Assembly: GCA_031283395.1 (NCBI GenBank)
Contig: JAITBV010000167.1
Coordinates: forward strand, 1 to 6,255
Reading direction: 5' to 3'
Origin: Candidatus Adiutrix sp.
Lineage (GTDB): Bacteria; Desulfobacterota; Desulfarculia; Adiutricales; Adiutricaceae
DNA length: 6,255 nucleotides
This document shows, in pieces, positions 3,988 through 6,255 of the stretch. Below the pieces are notes generated by a model. That model saw only the letters and a list, made by a program, of their open reading frames with translations, had not been told where the DNA came from and searched no databases. Every line of letters starts with the position of its first letter. Within the stretch, counting starts at the first letter, position 1. The position numbers and the translations under genes are program-made.

Positions 3988-6128
3988 GCGGGGAGCGGGA
4001 CCTGGTCGTGGCCCTGGCCGGCAACCCCAATGCCGGCAAGACCAGCCTCTTCAACAAGCTCACCGGGCTCCACGCCCATGTGGGCAACTGGCCCGGCGTG
4101 ACCGTGGACCGCAAGTGGGGACAATTCACCCATCGGGGCCGAAACATCAAGCTGGTGGACCTGCCCGGCATCTATTCCCTCAACTCCTATTCCCTGGACG
4201 AGCGCCTGGCCCGAGATCTCATCCTCAATGAAAAACCGGACCTGGTGCTGGACGTGATCGATGCCACCAACCTGGAACGCAACCTTTACCTGCCGCTACA
4301 GTTTCTGGAAATGGGCCTGCCCATAGTTTTGGCCCTCAACATGATGGACATGGCCGAAGCCGCCGGCCTGGAGATAAATGTTGAAAAGATCGAAAAGACC
4401 CTGGGCGCCAAGGTCGTGCCGGTGGTGGCCACCACCGGGGCCGGGCTGGCCCTCCTCCTGGACCGGGTGCTGGAGACGGCCGACCAGCCGGACAAAACCT
4501 GGCGCCCCCTGGAAATAAGCTATGGCCAGGATATCGACGAGGCCCTGGACCAGGCCCAAGCCCTCATCGCGGATTCGCCTCCGGAGGGGGGATTTTTCCC
4601 GCCCCGCTGGCTGGCCCTTAAATACCTGGAGGGCGACCCCGACATTTCCGACCACCTTATCCGGGCGGCCCCGGACCTGATCCCGCTCCTTTCCCCCATC
4701 CGCGAACGCCTGGCCGCCCATCTCAGAGCCACCATCGACGACGACATCGCCGCCGGGCTGACCGACCACCGCTACGGCTTTCTGGCCGGCCTCAAGCGGG
4801 CCGCCGTGACCCGGGGCCGCCGGGACACCCGTTGGCTGAGCGACGCCCTCGACCGGGTCCTATTGAACCGTCTCTTCGCGCCGGTCTTTTTCCTGGCCGT
4901 CATCTACACTCTCTATCAATTCACCTTCTGGGCCTCCGGCCCGGTGGTATCCGGCCTGGAAAGCCTTTTCGGCGCCCTCGGCGGCCTGGCCGAGGCGGGC
5001 CTGGAAAAGGGACTGATGAAAGACCTGGTCCGGGAGGGGCTCATCGGGGGGGTCGGGGCCGTCCTGGGTTTCGCCCCTCTCATCGCCTTCATGTTCATAG
5101 GCATATCCGTTCTGGAGGATTCCGGCTATATGGCCCGGGTGGCCTTCATCCTCGACCGCCTGTTCCGGGCCTTCGGCCTCAACGGCAATTCCGCCATGGC
5201 CCTCATAGTGGGAGGCGGCATAGCCGGGGGCTGCGCCATTCCCGGGGTCCTGGCCGCCCGCACCCTTCGGGACCCCAAGGAGCGCATCGCCACCATACTG
5301 GTCACACCCATGATGACCTGCGGGGCCAAGCTGCCGGTCTTTCTCCTTCTGACCGGGGCCTTCTTCGTCGAGCACCAGGCCCTTATCATGCTGGGCCTGA
5401 CCGTCCTGGCCTGGACCGTGGCCCTGGTCTCGGCCAAGCTCCTGAGGCTCTTCATCCTGCCGGGCGAGCCGGCCCCCTTCGTGCTGGAACTGCCGCCCTA
5501 CCGCCTGCCCACGGTTTCGGGCGTCCTGATCCACGCCTGGGAAAGGACCTGGGACTATATAAAAAGGGCCGGCACCTTTATCGTGGCGGCCACGGTCATT
5601 ATCTGGCTGCTCATGACCTTTCCTCAGCCGCCGGCGGAACGGGCCGCCGAATGGGCGGCCCTGGGGGAAAGCCCGGCCCGGGCCGAAGCCCTCCAATACA
5701 GCCTGGCCGGGCGCCTGGGCCGGGCCCTGGAACCCCTAAGCCGCCCGGCCGGCTTTGAATGGCGCACCAACATCGCCCTTCTGGGCGGTTTCGCGGCCAA
5801 GGAGGTGGTGCTCTCCACCCTGGGCACGGCCTACGCCATGAGCGCCGCCCCGGCCGGGACCGGCCTTTCCGGCGAAAAGCCGGACGAAGAGGCTTTCCTC
5901 ATAGAACACCTGGGCCGGGCCCTGGCCCGGGATCCCGCCTTCTCGCCCCTGGCCGGGGCGAGCCTGATGGTCTTCGTCCTCCTTTACGCGCCCTGCTTCG
6001 CCACCCTGGCCGTCATCCGCCGGGAAATAGGCCTCCGCTGGGCCGCCTTCGCCCTGGGGGCCAACACCGCCTACGCCTATACCATCTGCCTGGTCATCTT
6101 CCAGGGCGGCCGGGCCCTGGGCTTCTGA
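3984..6128 (+). CDS. feoB: Ferrous iron transporter FeoB
   Basis: A 714-residue inner-membrane Fe(II) transporter. The N-terminal G domain has G1 GNPNAGKT (13-20), G2 T40 in GVTVD, G3 DLPG (59-62), G4 NMMD (119-122) and G5 around ATTGAG (149-154), then a soluble helical region to about 290. The membrane part starts near 294. Its first Gate region holds GGCAIPGVLAART (C417) and TPMMTCGAKLPVF (C446), the second AAKEVVLSTLGTAY (K606-E607), and a late LLYAPCFATL (C671). These cysteines and the AKE motif are typical of FeoB. The first Gate reads GCAIP where E. coli has GCNVP, probably a subfamily trait. The GTG at 3984 is chosen because GGGAGG (3971-3976) lies 7 bases upstream and G1 falls at residue 13; the frame is open further upstream but overlaps feoA. 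No FeoC gene or cysteine-rich tail follows. Confidence 0.96.
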   Translation: MSGERDLVVALAGNPNAGKTSLFNKLTGLHAHVGNWPGVTVDRKWGQFTHRGRNIKLVDLPGIYSLNSYSLDERLARDLILNEKPDLVLDVIDATNLERNLYLPLQFLEMGLPIVLALNMMDMAEAAGLEINVEKIEKTLGAKVVPVVATTGAGLALLLDRVLETADQPDKTWRPLEISYGQDIDEALDQAQALIADSPPEGGFFPPRWLALKYLEGDPDISDHLIRAAPDLIPLLSPIRERLAAHLRATIDDDIAAGLTDHRYGFLAGLKRAAVTRGRRDTRWLSDALDRVLLNRLFAPVFFLAVIYTLYQFTFWASGPVVSGLESLFGALGGLAEAGLEKGLMKDLVREGLIGGVGAVLGFAPLIAFMFIGISVLEDSGYMARVAFILDRLFRAFGLNGNSAMALIVGGGIAGGCAIPGVLAARTLRDPKERIATILVTPMMTCGAKLPVFLLLTGAFFVEHQALIMLGLTVLAWTVALVSAKLLRLFILPGEPAPFVLELPPYRLPTVSGVLIHAWERTWDYIKRAGTFIVAATVIIWLLMTFPQPPAERAAEWAALGESPARAEALQYSLAGRLGRALEPLSRPAGFEWRTNIALLGGFAAKEVVLSTLGTAYAMSAAPAGTGLSGEKPDEEAFLIEHLGRALARDPAFSPLAGASLMVFVLLYAPCFATLAVIRREIGLRWAAFALGANTAYAYTICLVIFQGGRALGF

Positions 6129-6157
6129 TTGCCAGGAAGGCCGGATGGGAGTATAAT
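6129..6157 (+). promoter_or_regulatory. Near-consensus promoter right after feoB
   Basis: TTGCCA (6129-6134) begins on the base after the feoB stop. It is followed by a 17-base spacer and a perfect TATAAT (6152-6157). The expected start is 6163-6165, on or next to the ATG of the last gene. The same -35 hexamer and spacing occur in the pal promoter. Confidence 0.68.
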
Positions 6158-6164
6158 TGCAATA

Positions 6165-6255
6165 ATGCTCAAAACCATATTACGCCTAGCCTCCGATCAC
6201 AAATTCATCTCCCTGGCCGTCCTGCTCTTTTTGAGTCTGGCCGTCTTCCGGCTGG
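6165..6255 (+). CDS. Start of a membrane protein gene (partial, unidentified)
   Basis: Thirty codons from ATG 6165 run off the window end without a stop. The protein starts MLKTILRLASDHK, then a hydrophobic stretch FISLAVLLFLSLAVF (residues 14-28) that reads as a first membrane helix preceded by a basic, polar N-terminus. This layout resembles the N-terminus of RND/MMPL-type transporters, but 30 residues cannot decide and I do not assign a function. It lies 36 bases after feoB with its own promoter. The nearest ribosome-site-like sequence, GGGAG (6147-6151), is 13 bases from the ATG and would be absent from a transcript starting near 6164, so translation may be leaderless. Confidence 0.6.
   Translation, partial: MLKTILRLASDHKFISLAVLLFLSLAVFRL

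Noticed and set aside
4860..5696. Long open frames on both strands inside feoB
   Set aside because: They are shadows of feoB with repetitive Gly/Arg/Pro/His translations and no recognisable domain.
1..6255. CRISPR array, insertion sequence, tRNA, rRNA or defence system
   Set aside because: No spaced direct repeats, transposase motifs, terminal repeats, or tRNA/rRNA signatures were seen on either strand. The recognised genes are housekeeping, envelope or metal-transport types.

Overview
The window reads as a GC-rich chromosomal segment of a Gram-negative bacterium, most likely an anaerobic deltaproteobacterium (Desulfobacterota). The reasons are two outer-membrane-type lipoproteins (a TPR protein and a Pal/OmpA-like protein), a ferrous-iron FeoA/FeoB pair, a HisG tail ending in EYPLNKVI, and a PP-loop ATPase of a kind I associate with anaerobes and deltaproteobacteria. 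The lineage is inferred from family resemblance and composition, not from a search. All recognisable genes are on the + strand.

Layout. Positions 1-141 are the last 46 codons of hisG, followed by a probable intrinsic terminator. Positions 213-2743 hold a tight three-gene cluster: a TPR lipoprotein, the ribosome-assembly GTPase EngB (YihA/YsxC), and a 348-residue PP-loop ATPase with an NFACT-R-like C-terminal domain. Positions 2744-3126 are a visibly AT-richer noncoding region of 383 bases. It carries a good sigma70-type promoter and, downstream of it, a leader of about 165 bases with two perfect hairpins. The leader precedes a short Pal-like lipoprotein gene (3127-3567), which ends in a very long perfect dyad (3586-3634). 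Next comes a promoter and the translationally coupled feoA-feoB operon (3733-6128). A near-consensus promoter begins at the first base after the feoB stop and would start transcription almost exactly on the ATG of a new membrane-protein gene cut off by the window end.

How the genes work together. feoA and feoB form one Fe(II) uptake unit. The TPR lipoprotein and Pal both belong to the cell envelope but are in separate transcription units. EngB and the PP-loop/NFACT-R protein both plausibly act on RNA or ribosomes, so the 213-2743 cluster mixes an envelope gene with translation-related genes. I see no mobile element, CRISPR array, tRNA or rRNA, and no clear sign of a wholly new multi-gene system. 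The most unusual items are the PP-loop/NFACT-R protein, the structured pal leader, the stem that hides the engB ribosome binding site, and the possible leaderless gene at the right edge.
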